A stretch of DNA of 64,000 bases from Leptoclinus maculatus (GCA_032191485.1 JAVDOI010000005.1:3624501-3688500), one strand, 5' to 3'; shown: positions 33,853-44,423, numbered from the stretch's first letter. The notes: generated by a model from the sequence alone, not told the origin. Translations and numbers: made by a program.

Positions 33853-34938
33853 GAAGTCTAGTAGTAGTAACGTCTCTGTGTAGTCAACAACTGTCAAATC
33901 AAATAAAGAAAGTACACATCAATTATATTTTAACAATTATTATTCTCAGTTTTCAAATTTAACTGGATGGATTATAAATAATACATAGAAATACATAAAT
34001 AAATGTTCTTCTCTCATTTCAAGTAAAATAATGTCTCCATCTAAAAATAAAATACACAAAAAATAACTTTTGAAAAACTTATCGTAAAACTTAGCGTAAA
34101 AGGTTAAAAGAAAGTGCTTGATTTTATAAAGATGAGCCTTGTGGCTGAGGCTGCTGACAGGTATTTGCTTGATTTTTTCACATAACTCTTCTTGTTTCCC
34201 CTCAAGTAAAGTTCCAGCTACTGCACTCATGCACTCCTTGACAACCTCTCCGTCATGAATGGCTTTTTATGTTGACCCAAAATCCAAGCAACTTTCAGGG
34301 AACATTCGTAAGCACGTCGTTGGGCAGTGAATGAATGTGTTAATATTCTGGTGGAACGTTCATATTGGGCTCTTAAATCGTTTATTTTCTGTGCCCTCAG
34401 TTCGGATTGGAGTGGGTATGTTTGGTCTCGTTTCACATTGGCGCTTTGAATAATGGCCACGGTATCTGAACATATGAGACAGAGTGGTTTAGTAGCGCTA
34501 GCAGGAAGAATGAACAAATACGAGTCCGTCCATTCTTTGTTAAAGCTGTTTTCGAGGTCCACCTTTCTCTTTTTAGAGCACGCCATGTTAACTTGCTTCT
34601 CCGACTTACTCACTTCTCTCACTGCTTCTCTCTCACTGCTCTCGCTCCGTCTCCCGCCTGTCTGCGTAATCTCGCTCGACTCACGATGCATTTTGGAATA
34701 AACATTCGATTGGCTGAGTAGCGTCACGTGAGATTATTTACAATGTATGTAATTGGTCGGTGTGTTTCCTGAACTGCTGAATGAATGCCGTAAAGGCCAG
34801 AAAAGCTGCGCAGGTTAAAACAGAAGCGCTCCGCCAAAATGTATAATTCTCAATTATCCATCAATTATACGTCTGGGTCCAGATAGGACAGCGTCTGGGT
34901 CCGGATCCGGACCGCGGTCCGCCTATTGGCGATCCCTG
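33718..34938 (-). mobile_element. hAT transposon with BED-finger ORF, perfect 8-bp TSD (copy 2)
   Basis: On the minus strand it starts CAGGGATCGCCAATAGGCGG and ends TTGAAGACCCCTG. The flanks are ACATACTG at 33710-33717 and 34939-34946, a perfect 8-bp TSD. It is the longest copy of the family that begins at 11425 and 63101. It keeps the N-terminal coding exon plus part of the next segment but no catalytic core. A TA run lies at about 33825-33848. Confidence 0.9.
34227..34727 (-). CDS. N-terminal hAT transposase ORF, zinc finger damaged (166 codons)
   Basis: The open frame starts MTLLSQSNVYSKMHRESSEI. The basic MACSKKRKVDLEN start seen in the other copies lies inside at about residue 48 and is probably the real initiation site. 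The finger keeps PLCLICSD, but a net 27-nt in-frame loss removes both His ligands, so it should not fold around zinc. It continues KINDLRAQYERSTRILTHSF, RRAYECSLKVAWILGQHKKP, as in GTF2IRD2-like hAT-derived proteins, then shifts frame before the segment at 34230-34130 (IKQIPVSSLSHKA). It is non-functional as a transposase. Confidence 0.55.
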   Translation of the reverse strand: MTLLSQSNVYSKMHRESSEITQTGGRRSESSEREAVREVSKSEKQVNMACSKKRKVDLENSFNKEWTDSYLFILPASATKPLCLICSDTVAIIQSANVKRDQTYPLQSELRAQKINDLRAQYERSTRILTHSFTAQRRAYECSLKVAWILGQHKKPFMTERLSRSA

Positions 34939-34946
34939 ACATACTG

Positions 34947-35694
34947 TATATCCAAGAGCATATTCCATTGCAACATGATTTTAAAGTTTACTGTACTGTA
35001 ATGAAGCTCAGCATAAATTCAATCAGGAAGACTATTTTTATGCTTTATTCATTCACAATTCTCTCTATCACTCTTCCCGCTTCTTCATAATCAGCTTATT
35101 TGGGGCATTCACTGTTTTAGTTAAATCAACTGGATCAGCCACTGATGACAAATTGGATTGATGTTCTTCTCTCTTTTGCTGTCAAGTGCTTCCTCCACCA
35201 CATTCACCTCCAGTCATCATTCAGTGCCAGGTTGAGCTCATCAGAAGTCAATTCCTCATCACATCCACATTTTCAGCATCCTCTTCCTTTCATCACCACC
35301 ACCAGTGCCAAGACTACAAAGGGGTTAAAATATATGACGTTTCGATAGGGTCTAATTGCCAAAGACTATTCACAATTCTCATCTTGTTGTCAATTAAAAT
35401 GTTTGTGCTCTTAAAATGAAGTCTCTCCTGATTGAAAAAGTTGTTATGACTAGTGCTTGATTCCAAAAGACGTTTCCATTTGTGATCTGGTTCCTGCATA
35501 AAAAATACCCAGATTTGTCCACACAGATAATTTAGAAAGCATTTTAGTAGCAGACTTCTAAGTGTAAGCCTGATTGACTGTCGCTTTCCTTGGTTAAAAA
35601 GACATCACAACTGGCAGATATATTTTATCAGCTGTAGCTCATTAATGTTCATTAGCCTGGTTAATGTGGTCCCTCTGTGTTTACTCTGTATTTT
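34947..35694. other. No recognisable gene or element
   Basis: AT-rich; a few CAC/ATC-rich stretches only. Confidence 0.45.
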
Positions 35695-35696
35695 TT

Positions 35697-35835
35697 GGTT
35701 GATTTGCCTTTATTTGACAGTGCAGCTAAAGAATGGAAAGGGGGAGAAAGAGAGAGAGAGGAGGACATGCAGTAGAGATCCGCGGGTCGGTCACAAACCC
35801 AGGCCACTGCGGTAAGGACTACCTGGGCACCCATG
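35697..35835 (-). repeat. tRNA-related dispersed repeat (SINE-like)
   Basis: The layout 'tttatttgacagtgcagcta', an AG-rich run, 'ggacatgcagtagagatccg' and 'ggtcacaaacccaggcc' to 'gggcacccatgg' resembles a common fish repeat that in reverse looks tRNA-like. I could not identify good A and B boxes, so confidence is modest. Confidence 0.4.
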
Positions 35836-36259
35836 GACTGCATTTTTGTAGTTCAACAAGATTGAAAGAGTGGTGACCCTTCTCAAGTGCAGCGATCTAG
35901 AGTGAGATGTTTTTTACCAGAAGGCCACCGTGGTTCTCCAACATGCTTGGAAAGGGAGAAGTGATCAGAGGGGTGTTCAGTTGATTACAAGTTCTTGCTG
36001 TTCTTGCAGTTATCCACAACTGGGCCAGTTTTTCCCAGTGGGCTCCCTGCCAGATCATTTGTCATGCATGACATAGTCCACTGTTGCCACACAGGGCCCA
36101 CGCATGTACCAGGCTCTAGCCCTAAAGCAAGCAGCAGTGGCTGAGAGGATTATCATAATACTTATTCACAAACAGACACCCGTCACTTGTCTAAAACCAT
36201 TGAAAATGATGTGTACCCATGTCCTGAAGGGGTCAACATTTTTAAAGACAAGATTTCTA
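35836..36259. other. No recognisable gene or element
   Basis: Unassigned DNA left of the hAT at 36268. Confidence 0.4.
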
Positions 36260-36584
36260 CTGATTTCTAGTGATGGTGAGATGAAGCTTTATGAAGCATT
36301 GAAGCTTTCCATCCAATTGGTTCACTCATGGGTCGAAGCTTCATGGTGCGTCATTTGCTCTACTGTGCCATCAAGTGGACAATAAATGTAAAACAGGCAG
36401 AGTGATTAAAATGACACCATTGCTTTGGTGTGTGAAGCATTGAATTGAATAAATCAATGAATGATGTTTGTGATGCGTGATACATAACTTATGAACTTAT
36501 TAATATGGTGTCTGTGTATGATACAATGGCGGGGTCAAAAGGGAAACAAATTGGGGAGAGGGTTGTGATGTGAGAAGTTAAAAA

Positions 36585-36858
36585 AAAAAAAAAAAAGGTT
36601 AAAAGTTAGGATGTTATTGTCCTATACATATATACGAAATTTGACTTCTGCATTTAACCCATCTGTAGCTTATTGGGAGCAGTGTGCTGCTGGAGAAGCG
36701 CCCCGGGAGCAGTTAGGGGTTCAGTGTCTTGCTCAGGGACATGTCGGCATAGGACATGTAGAAGCCAAGGATCGAACCGCCGAACATAAGCACAAGCCTC
36801 GATACGCGCCTCATAAAAATCTTACCAGACAACCCTCTCTACCCATTGAGCCACAGCC
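36585..36858 (-). mobile_element. tRNA-derived SINE nested in the hAT, with a foreign 33-bp segment
   Basis: On the minus strand the head is GGCTGTGGCTCAATGGGTAG followed by 'gttgtctggta', a B-box-like GGTTCGATCC near 36770, 'ctgagcaagacactgaaccc' and an A/T-rich 3' tail at 36582-36600. Between the A- and B-box regions lies a 33-bp stretch (36791-36823) that is identical to the hAT sequence at 37255-37287 and does not belong to a SINE. Confidence 0.7.
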
Positions 36859-36904
36859 AAATGTGCTTATGTTACTAGGGACAACATGTAAGACGTTAAA
36901 CATT

Positions 36905-37204
36905 TTATTCATTTTTATTTAAAAATAACAACTTTTCCACAGTGCTGGGCTTCAGGCGGTTTCTTTTGTTTGAGATTATTTCGCCTGCTTTAGAAAACAC
37001 CCTTTTACAGGGCACAGGTGAAGCTGGGGTACATAGAAAAGTAACAGCAAGTTTATACAAGTTGGGATACACATTTTTATGTCCTTCCCAATACTCCAGG
37101 GGGTTCTCCAATCGTCCAATGTGACCGGGGATCCATTGCGTTTCGTTGCCCCTTTTATTTTGAATCGCACGCCAAACCCGTGAACCATTTCCTGAATCAG
37201 TCAC
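36905..37204 (-). pseudogene. hAT transposase C-terminal dimerisation (hATC) domain
   Basis: The 99-codon frame reads NPLEYWEGHKNVYPNLYKLA, then TFLCTPASPVPCKRVFSKAG and EIISNKRNRLKPSTVEKLLF. This is the hATC dimerisation domain that closes hAT transposases; the usual Glu of C-E-R-x-F-S is Lys here. The upstream part of the protein is missing, and the frame start at 37204 is not a real initiation site. It ends with a normal stop (FLNKNE), so the 3' end of the gene is kept. Confidence 0.85.
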
Positions 37205-37306
37205 GTGGTACGGGCGGTTCGCGAGGCTTCGAACGTCACCACATACGTCATCAACACAAGCCTCGATACGCGCCTCATAAAAATCTTCCTGGATTACTCA
37301 ACACGA

Positions 37307-38036
37307 TGGCCAAATCATGTCCCTGGCCGAGTCCGTAATGTCCCCCCTTACAGACTCACGGACTTTGAGGCGCGCTCCCGCGAAGTCCGTGAGGGTTTAG
37401 GGCTGTCCCACTGTCAAATCGTCAAGTGTTTGAGGGCTCTCTTGCAGACATATTGAGCCCTTTATGAACCCTTTCTGTAAGTCAGCATGGTATGCTGATT
37501 TAGCCTAAGGGAATTACCCACAAATCATTGCAATGTGACGTTAAACACGGGGTTACCAGTGGACGCATGAAGACGTAAAAAAAAAGGTAAACAAAGAGGA
37601 CGGCTCACGTGTGTTCAGCCTGGAGTAATACATTTACTCAGAAACATAAAGGGTTAAAGATGGAACAAAAAATAAACATGAAATCAGAGGATATTTATTT
37701 ATTTATTCATCAAATATTTGATTTTGTCATTGAAGCTGTTTTGAAAAAACGAGTAAATAGATTATATGAAATTACCTCTCATCTTTTGAGGAAAGAGCCT
37801 GGGAGACATTCAAATCAGGGAGTACAAAGTATAAAGTAAATACACACAATTATACATCATATTTTTTTGTCGTTTTCATGGTAACATGATATGTTGCAGC
37901 AAAGTGCTGTCCCATTTGTATTTACACCATTTCGAGCCCTCACAGTCTCTCACACTCAACCACTTACCAGGTGACGTCAGTAAGTCCTTGAGGGTTCAGG
38001 GTTTGAGGGTTTAGGGGGGACATTGGGATTTGGCCA
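37307..38036. mobile_element. Nested DNA element with TGGCCAAATC ends
   Basis: It begins TGGCCAAATCATGTCCC and ends GGGACATTGGGATTTGGCCA, so the termini are inverted copies. The subterminal parts carry repeated 'agtccgtgagggtttagggc' and 'ccttgagggttcagggtttg' motifs. It interrupts hAT sequence of the element at 36268-38071. The ORF at 37609-37839 is not recognised. The TSD is unclear. Confidence 0.5.
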
Positions 38037-38071
38037 AGCTTCGTAGCCTCGACACGAAGGACACATCACTA

Positions 38072-38296
38072 CTGATTTCCTGTTATCGACCCTTCCTGCC
38101 CCTGATCTACCCGTCTCGCCTGACTCCCGGTAAACCCACCAGCCTTCTGTTCCTGATTTGGATTAATTCTGCCTGCTGTATCTGCTGCTCTGTCAAGGAC
38201 TTTGTGCATCATTCTGTACCTGCTAAGTTTATAATAAAAGCCAACGGTTCCTGGAATCTTGTGTGCTGCATTTGGGTCCATATACAATCCGTTACA
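38072..38296 (+). mobile_element. 3' part of an LTR (same family as 41885-42300)
   Basis: It reads CTGATTTCCTGTTATCGACC like 42098-42117 of the solo LTR, then 'ccagccttctgttcctgat', AATAAAAG near 38230 and ends CCGTTACA at 38296. The 5' (U3) part would lie left of the hAT that inserted here but is not recognisable. Confidence 0.65.
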
Positions 38297-38757
38297 CTTA
38301 GTGTTCTTACATCTGGATTCTTCCAGCTAATGTTGTAAAACAGGAAGTATGTGGCTTTGACCCAAGCTGCATGCTGCTAAATGAAAGCCAGATGTATCAC
38401 AGTGCGTTCATTTCGAGTACTACATTTAAAAGATTGAACATTTTAACACATATTCTGCAAATATGGCATGAAACTGTACGCTATACAGTGCATATTCACA
38501 GAGTTACATATTCACAGTCAATGTAAGTAACAGGTTACTTACTATATGTGGTAAAATATATTATATTATAGTATCTCAAGACATTCTTCGGTCTCATTCT
38601 GCAGTATGCAAGTCAGCATGCTTCTCAGGCTATTCTGACCAACAATCTTCTGTACAGCAGATATATGAGCAAGAGGGTCAAAGTTCAAGATGCCATGTTA
38701 TGAGGAAGTACAATGTCCACATTGAATGCATACTGTATGCACTTTGTAAAGGGAGCT
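38297..38757. other. No recognisable gene or element
   Basis: AT-rich; nothing supported. Confidence 0.4.
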
Positions 38758-38763
38758 ATAGTA

Positions 38764-39934
38764 CATACCTGCAAACTTGTCGCTTTTCGGCGAAATTCGC
38801 CGTTTTGAATCAAAAATATGTTTTTTTGGGGGGGGGGGGGGGGAGTGAGACGAGGAGAAAAGGTGACGTGGTGATCTTCGCAATAAAACATCTTTGATGT
38901 GACGTGTCGAGTCTTGTCCAGTCAGCGTTAAGATGTATACAGCGTCTTCATTTCCCTCCGTTACAGTTTAAGTTACGTTATGTTCCGTTACAGTTCAGAC
39001 TTGCTGGGTTAAGTTAACGTCCACTGCATGCAGAACTCTCGACTTTTAACGTTCGTCATTATCGCGAATTAGGAGGAAAAAACGTAACGTGATGAAACAT
39101 GAAGCCCCCCCGTGTTCCGGTTCAGTTCACGTGGCCACTCGTTAACGTTAAACCAGAACACCGGCGGATCTGGTTGCTGTTTTTAACTCAAAGTAGAATG
39201 AAAGGCCCAGATACTGATGAGATGATGAGGTCAAAGAGCTTCAGGGCAGGGCTGAGATGGGAGTGGAGCTGGGCCTGGATAAAGGTGGAGGTCTACACAG
39301 ACGTGAGTACAGCTTCCTGCTGTCACAGTGTTTTAAATACATTGATGAGGCAGGGTATGCTGAATGCAGCCTCTGCTCCAAGGAGATAAAGTACAGCAAC
39401 AAGGGCTCACGTGCCCTCTCATCACACTGACCGACACTGTTCACTGTAATGACCACAGCCAGAGTAGATTATCATTTTAATTTAAATAATAGAACTGGAT
39501 TGAATGCATATTAATTGCAAATAGAAGAGAGGCCACTATTCTAACAGCTGTACAGTAACAGTGGAAGTTAATATGAAGACATACAGTAACAGGGTTCAAT
39601 GAAAACTAATCACTTTATTTGCAGGCGATGGTTCTCGCTACTCTTGCTATCTTTGTTGTTATTTGACTAAAACTTTTGAAAATGAGACCTCGTTCTAAAT
39701 GGATTTTGTCTAAATAAAGGTTGTTAATAATAATATTGATTTAAAAAAAAAAAAAAAAAGCTAACTAGCCAGCTGTTCAACTCGAGCTGAAATAGTGATA
39801 AATAACTGAATAATAAATTATTCTTTTGCTTAAAGTAAATATGATCTTATCACTTAATGTTATTCTCAGAGTACACCAGAATGCTACATTTCGGCCTTGT
39901 CACCTTTTTCACCCCTTATGAGTTTGCAGGTATG
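38764..39934 (+). mobile_element. hAT-like transposon with BED-finger remnant
   Basis: The ends CATACCTGCAAAC and GTTTGCAGGTATG are perfect inverted repeats. ATAGTA occurs directly outside both ends (38758-38763 and 39935-39940), a 6-bp match, shorter than the 8 bp expected for hAT. Inside, at about 39330-39425, one frame reads YIDEAGYAECSLCSKEIKYS followed by NKGSRALSSHH, a BED-type zinc finger (CxxC...HH). No catalytic domain follows. A G-run is at 38828-38843, and an A-run at 39744-39759. The segment 38842-39101 recurs at 3687-3936. Confidence 0.65.
39330..39425 (+). pseudogene. BED-type zinc finger remnant of a hAT transposase
   Basis: One frame reads AGYAECSLCSKEIKYSNKGS with the CxxC pair, then SRALSSHH. 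It is followed at once by a stop. Only the N-terminal DNA-binding part of the transposase remains. Confidence 0.6.
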
Positions 39935-39953
39935 ATAGTATGTACTACAAGTA

Positions 39954-40822
39954 CCGTATTTTCCGCACTATAGGGCGCACTGGATTATAAGGCGCACTGT
40001 CAATGAATGGTCTATTTTCGATCTTTTTTCATATATAAAGCGCACCGGACTATAAGGCGCGGGCGCTCTGAAGAAATCTGTAGATTCTCCACTTCCGTGT
40101 CCGTATTCTCACGAGATAGTACGAGACTCACACAGCGAGATGTGATGCATATGACGAGCTTATGACGAGCTTACAGTTCATCATGTGACGATCTGGGGGA
40201 CGGACTGTTTACATCGTGTAGTGTAGCTTGTTAGCTCGTTAGTTAGCACGTCTGCTAACGGCAGCGTTCTGAGACAGCTGTAGCTTTATGATTACAGACA
40301 TGTAAACACACAGAATAAATAATGGCCATCAGTGAGAAACTGAGTTGTGTTGTGAGAACAAGTGAACAGCTGGGCAGGTGTCTTGAGAGATAGAGGCAGA
40401 TTACCCCTAGCTTGTTAGCTCGTTAGTTAGCACGTCTGCTAACGGCAGCGTTCTGAGACAGCTGTAGCTTTATGATTACAGACATGTAAACACACAGTTA
40501 GTGGAGTCTGCGTGACTCACACAGCGAGCTATGATACTTATGCATGCTTATGCTTACACCTCGTCCAGAACTACCGGTGAGACTCCTGACTACGGTAGCT
40601 GTAATGCTGCAAGCGGTGCGGCTTTGTAGTTTACCAAAGTCGTACTAAAACATGTTGACAGAGCGCCGTGTACCACACAAAATCGTTTCGAGGTCAGTAA
40701 ACACAACCAGAATTAATCCATATATAAGGCGCTCCGGATTATAAGGCGCACTGTCGTTTTTTGAGAAAATTAAAGGCTTTTAAGTGCGCTTTTAAGTGCG
40801 CCTTATAGTGCGGAAAATACGG
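39954..40822. mobile_element. Tc1/mariner-like (pogo/Tigger-type) non-autonomous element
   Basis: It starts CCGTATTTTCCGCACTATAG and ends CTATAGTGCGG-type sequence in inverted form (...CTTATAGTGCGGAAAATACGG), each flanked by TA (39952-39953 and 40823-40824). The subterminal parts repeat 'ggattataaggcgcactgtc'. No transposase is present in its 869 bases. It contains an exact 90-bp direct duplication. Confidence 0.8.
40224..40497. repeat. 90-bp direct duplication inside the mariner-like element
   Basis: Positions 40224-40313 and 40408-40497 are identical, beginning TAGCTTGTTAGCTCGTTAGT and ending GTAAACACACAG, with 94 bases between. Confidence 0.9.
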
Positions 40823-40824
40823 TA

Positions 40825-41494
40825 AAAAGAAAAAAATATGTGATTTAGATCTCAGCTAAGGCTTTTGTTTTAGCTTGTTTGTAACAATTGGATTTTAGCC
40901 CAGCTAGCCCACTGTGCTTGTGTATAACATAGTGGTGGTGGATGTTGAACTGGTGTATTTATAAAGTATTGGCTTTTTAATCACAAAGATTGTATTTCAC
41001 TGACGGTAACAAGTGTAGTTTTCTTGTAGTTAGTTAATTTTGCTTTACCTGGTTTACTTCACTGTCTCCACCTGCTAATACTGGGTTATGTTACCTATCG
41101 CTATTCATGGCTCGATATTGCCCCTGAAACATGAAGAATTTGGTCACCCCTGTTTGAGGTTGTAGGTAGCTATAGATCATTTGCATTAGAGTCATGGTTG
41201 GGGTTAATTCCAATCCAGACAAAAGGTGCAGGACATGTTAAGAATAACAAATGAAAGATGAGAAAAAGGACAGGGTTACTACAGTACATCATCTTAGTTT
41301 ATAAAGTGATTTAATCAAACAGGAAAATTCATCTTTAATTCATCTATTTTTTTGTGGTTTGCATGTTACCTTTGATTATCATATCTAAATATGTGACTAC
41401 CAACATGAGAAAATTGCGTAGTATGACTTGAATGTCTTCAATGTCATTGCCCACCTGCAATTTATACTGGAGATCAGATGTCACAAGGTTAAAA
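40825..41494. other. No recognisable gene or element
   Basis: AT-rich sequence between the mariner-like element and the L2 LINE. Confidence 0.4.
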
Positions 41495-43105
41495 GAGTTC
41501 CTACTTGTGTCTGTAGCTAATTACACATCAGAGCTGACTAAAATGACATGTGGTGTTCCCCAAGGTTCAACACTGGGGCCTCTTCTGTTCAACATCTACA
41601 TGCTTCCACTAGCTCAGATTATGGAAAACAACAAAGTGTGTTATCATAATTATGCAGACAATGCACAAATCTACATAACTATATCACCAGGGGACTATAA
41701 TCCCATACAAGGGCTGGGTAAATGCATTGAACAAATCAACAACTGGATGTGCCAGAACTTTCTTCAATTAAACAAAGATAAAATAGAAGTAGTTGTTTTT
41801 GGTACCAAGGACGATTGAAAGTCAGCGCTCAGCTTCAATCATTGATGTTAAAAACCTCAAACCAAGCCAGAAATCTAGGTGTAGTGTCACAGCTCTGCCA
41901 CTACTACTCTGTCCTTTCCACCTCTCACTCACCTAATCAGTTCATTCAGCGCACCTGGCTGCCACTCTCACCTCATCAAGCTCACTACTCTCACCTGCTC
42001 ACCCTGCTTCTGCCACTATTTAAGCCCCAGCCTTACACACACTCACTGCCAGATCGTTCTCCGCTTCCATGCAAGACTTTCCCGCGCACCCCTTTGGACT
42101 GATTCCCTGTTACCGACCCTGCCTGTTTTGGACTACCCCGCCTTGCCTCTGCCCCGGTAATTCACCCAGCCTTCCGTTCCTGACCACGAGATCCTGCCAT
42201 CTGTTCTCTGTGATTCTGCTTCCTGTGAGAAATAAAACTCTAGTTAAAATTACCTCTGGTGTCCGTCGTACTGCGCCTGGGTCCTACATTACCCGTTACA
42301 TGTAGTTATGGATTCAGACCTCAACCTGAACAGCCATATCAAGACAATTACAAAACCAGCCTCCTATCACCTGAAGAATATATCAAGGATTAGAGGATTT
42401 ATGTCTCAACAGGATTTGGAAAAACTCCATACATTTATCTTCAGTAGACTCGACTACTGTAACTGTGTGTTTACAGGTCTCTGTAAAAAGTCAATCAGAA
42501 AGCTGCAGCTCGAGTCCTCACTAAGACCAAGAAAGTGGATCGCATCACTCCAGTTCTGAGGTCTTTACACTGGCTTCCTGTCCAACAAAGAATTGACTTT
42601 AAAATCCTGCTGTTGGTTTATAAAGCACTGAATGGTTTAGGGCCAAAATACATCTCTGATCTGCTGTTACCTTATGAACCATCCCGACCCCTTAGGTGGT
42701 CTGGGACCGGTCTACTTTCTGTTCCCAGAGTCAGAACTAAACATGGAGAAGCAGCGTTCAGTTTTTCTGCTCCAAATATCTGGAACAAAGTCCCAGAAAG
42801 CTGCAGGTCTGCTGAGACAGTTCCTTTAAATCAAGATTGAAGACTTCTGTTTGCTGCCTTTAATTGAACCATAATCAAGGATATTAATCAATTTCCTGCA
42901 TTTTACTACTGTATTTTATTTCTTACACTACTTTTTAGTGTTTTAATGACTGTTTTTAATGTTTCAATGAATGTTCTTAATTGTTTTTACATCTCCTTTT
43001 CTTTTGCCTTATGTTTTGATGCTTTTAATGGTTTTATGTGAAGCACTTTGAATTACTTTGTTGTTGAAATGTGCTATACAAATAAACTTGCCTTGCCTTG
43101 CCTTA
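41495..43105 (+). mobile_element. 5'-truncated L2-type LINE, split by a solo LTR
   Basis: Outside the LTR the copy follows the RT half of the L2 at 53781-56243: VSVANYTSELTKMTCGVPQG, YNYAD-type active site, FLQLNKDKIEVVVFGTKDD, then after the LTR MDSDLNLNSHIKTITKPASY, QRIDFKILLLVYKALNGLGP. The 3' end is the conserved stem-like TGAAATGTGCTATACAAATA and the CTTGC/CCTTG repeat used for priming. The catalytic motif reads YADN instead of YADD, and there are frameshifts. It cannot retrotranspose. Confidence 0.9.
41885..42300 (+). mobile_element. Solo LTR inserted in L2, perfect 5-bp TSD
   Basis: The LTR begins TGTCACAGC and ends CCCGTTACA. TGTAG flanks both sides (41880-41884 and 42301-42305), and the other L2 copy has this site uninterrupted (near 54595). 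It contains a CTATTTAAGCC promoter-like box near 42016 and AATAAAAC near 42231. The family is also present at 23786-24246, 38072-38296 and, more distantly, 5748-6129. Confidence 0.9.
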
Positions 43106-43680
43106 CTACCACCAATGTCTGATGTTTACCTGTTTTCATGCCACCTATTAATCGACACACAATCGCTAATTTTCTTAGTCAAAAGCTGAACACCCTAAAG
43201 TTCTCCACCACTGAGGCTGATGAGATTGCTTTATATAGCCTGCTGTCTGCCCACAACTCTTTCAAAAGCTGTTTTTCAGCCTGTGGGTCATGACGGGTGA
43301 GAAGCTTGCTTTCTGCCTCATTTCACCACAGGCCATTATACCTCATGCCATCCTCTTGTGTCTGGAGGGAGCTGCAGTTGTTAAAGGATCAGGAAAGCTG
43401 TGCTCGCAGCACCAAATGGAAAACTGCTCAGGTGGCTCACACCTGGCTAGTGGTCGCTGTTGTTCAACAGGCAACAATGTAGAACACAAACCTAAAACTC
43501 TGTGTTAGGCTTCAATAAATCATTCATCCATAGAGATAATATCTCATCTCTTCATCAGTTTCAATTTTGGCACCTGATTTTGATTTTGTTTTCATTTTAG
43601 TCTGTTGAAGAAAGTGTATATTACCTGTAATCCCAATTTAGTATTAGTTGTAGTCGAGTTTTCCTTGACAGAAACATTTT
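43106..43680. other. No recognisable gene or element
   Basis: Short open frames only; none supported. Confidence 0.4.
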
Positions 43681-43682
43681 AG

Positions 43683-43830
43683 GGCGTTTTCACACCTGCA
43701 TTGTTTAGTACGGTTGAATCAAACCCTGAAGCATTAACCCCGTTGGTGCGGTTTGTTTGGGCAGGCATGAACACAGCAATCACACTTGCATGCAGACCAA
43801 AAGCAACCAGACCGAGACCTTGTTGATGTG
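43683..43830 (+). mobile_element. End fragment of a DNA transposon ('gcgttttcacacctg' family)
   Basis: The segment with 'agggcgttttcacacctgca' and 'gtgcggtttgtttgggcagg' resembles the start of a fish DNA transposon family that I recall from its 'ttttcacacctg' end. No right end or TSD is found. Confidence 0.35.
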
Positions 43831-44423
43831 GTGATCTTGGTTACAAACAAGCTCTTGTATGGTCCAGTAATAGTACTCCCCTTATTCACATGTTAGCATG
43901 AATTTCTACAGTGAATAAAAGATAGTAAGAGATAATACTAGAACCCTAATTGATATGGTATTTACCAATAAACCAGATTGGATAACAAAGAAATAGAACC
44001 TACTAACTGGTTTGCAATATTTTGGTAGCAGCAATCACGATCGGGTAAAGATAGTCATCCCTATTTCCAAAATTGTATGATTTCTACGTGACTTTGGGAA
44101 TATTAATTGGGATTAGCTCATAGAAATAACTAATTTAAATGTGATGTAGCTCCATGACTACTGCTCTAGTGAAATGATTAATAAAATATACCAAAAACAT
44201 GAAATGCAACCAAAAGAAGGCAACTTTACAATGGATAAATAATGAGATAAGTAAACTTGTGAAAAAAAAGATCTGGCTTTAAAAACATGATTGTCTTCTA
44301 AACTGAGTGCTGATAATCTGATTTATAAAGGTCTGAAAAATTAAGTTGTCCTAAAATAGCTCCCACAATAAACTACAAAAGCTACATGAAGCTTGAGCTT
44401 AAGTTCAGTCAGAAAGACTATCC
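43831..44423. other. No recognisable gene or element
   Basis: AT-rich, unassigned. Confidence 0.4.

Larger units (their letters stand above)
36268..38071 (-). mobile_element. hAT transposon with hATC-domain remnant and nested inserts, perfect 8-bp TSD
   Basis: The ends are TAGTGATGGTGAGATGAAGC and ...GGACACATCACTA (TAGTGATG/CATCACTA inverted). The flanks are CTGATTTC at 36260-36267 and 38072-38079, a perfect 8-bp TSD. Subterminal sequence near both ends is rich in 'gaagcttc'-type motifs. It holds the C-terminal transposase domain on the minus strand, a SINE (36585-36858) and another DNA element (37307-38036). The N-terminal and catalytic parts of the transposase are gone. Confidence 0.9.
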
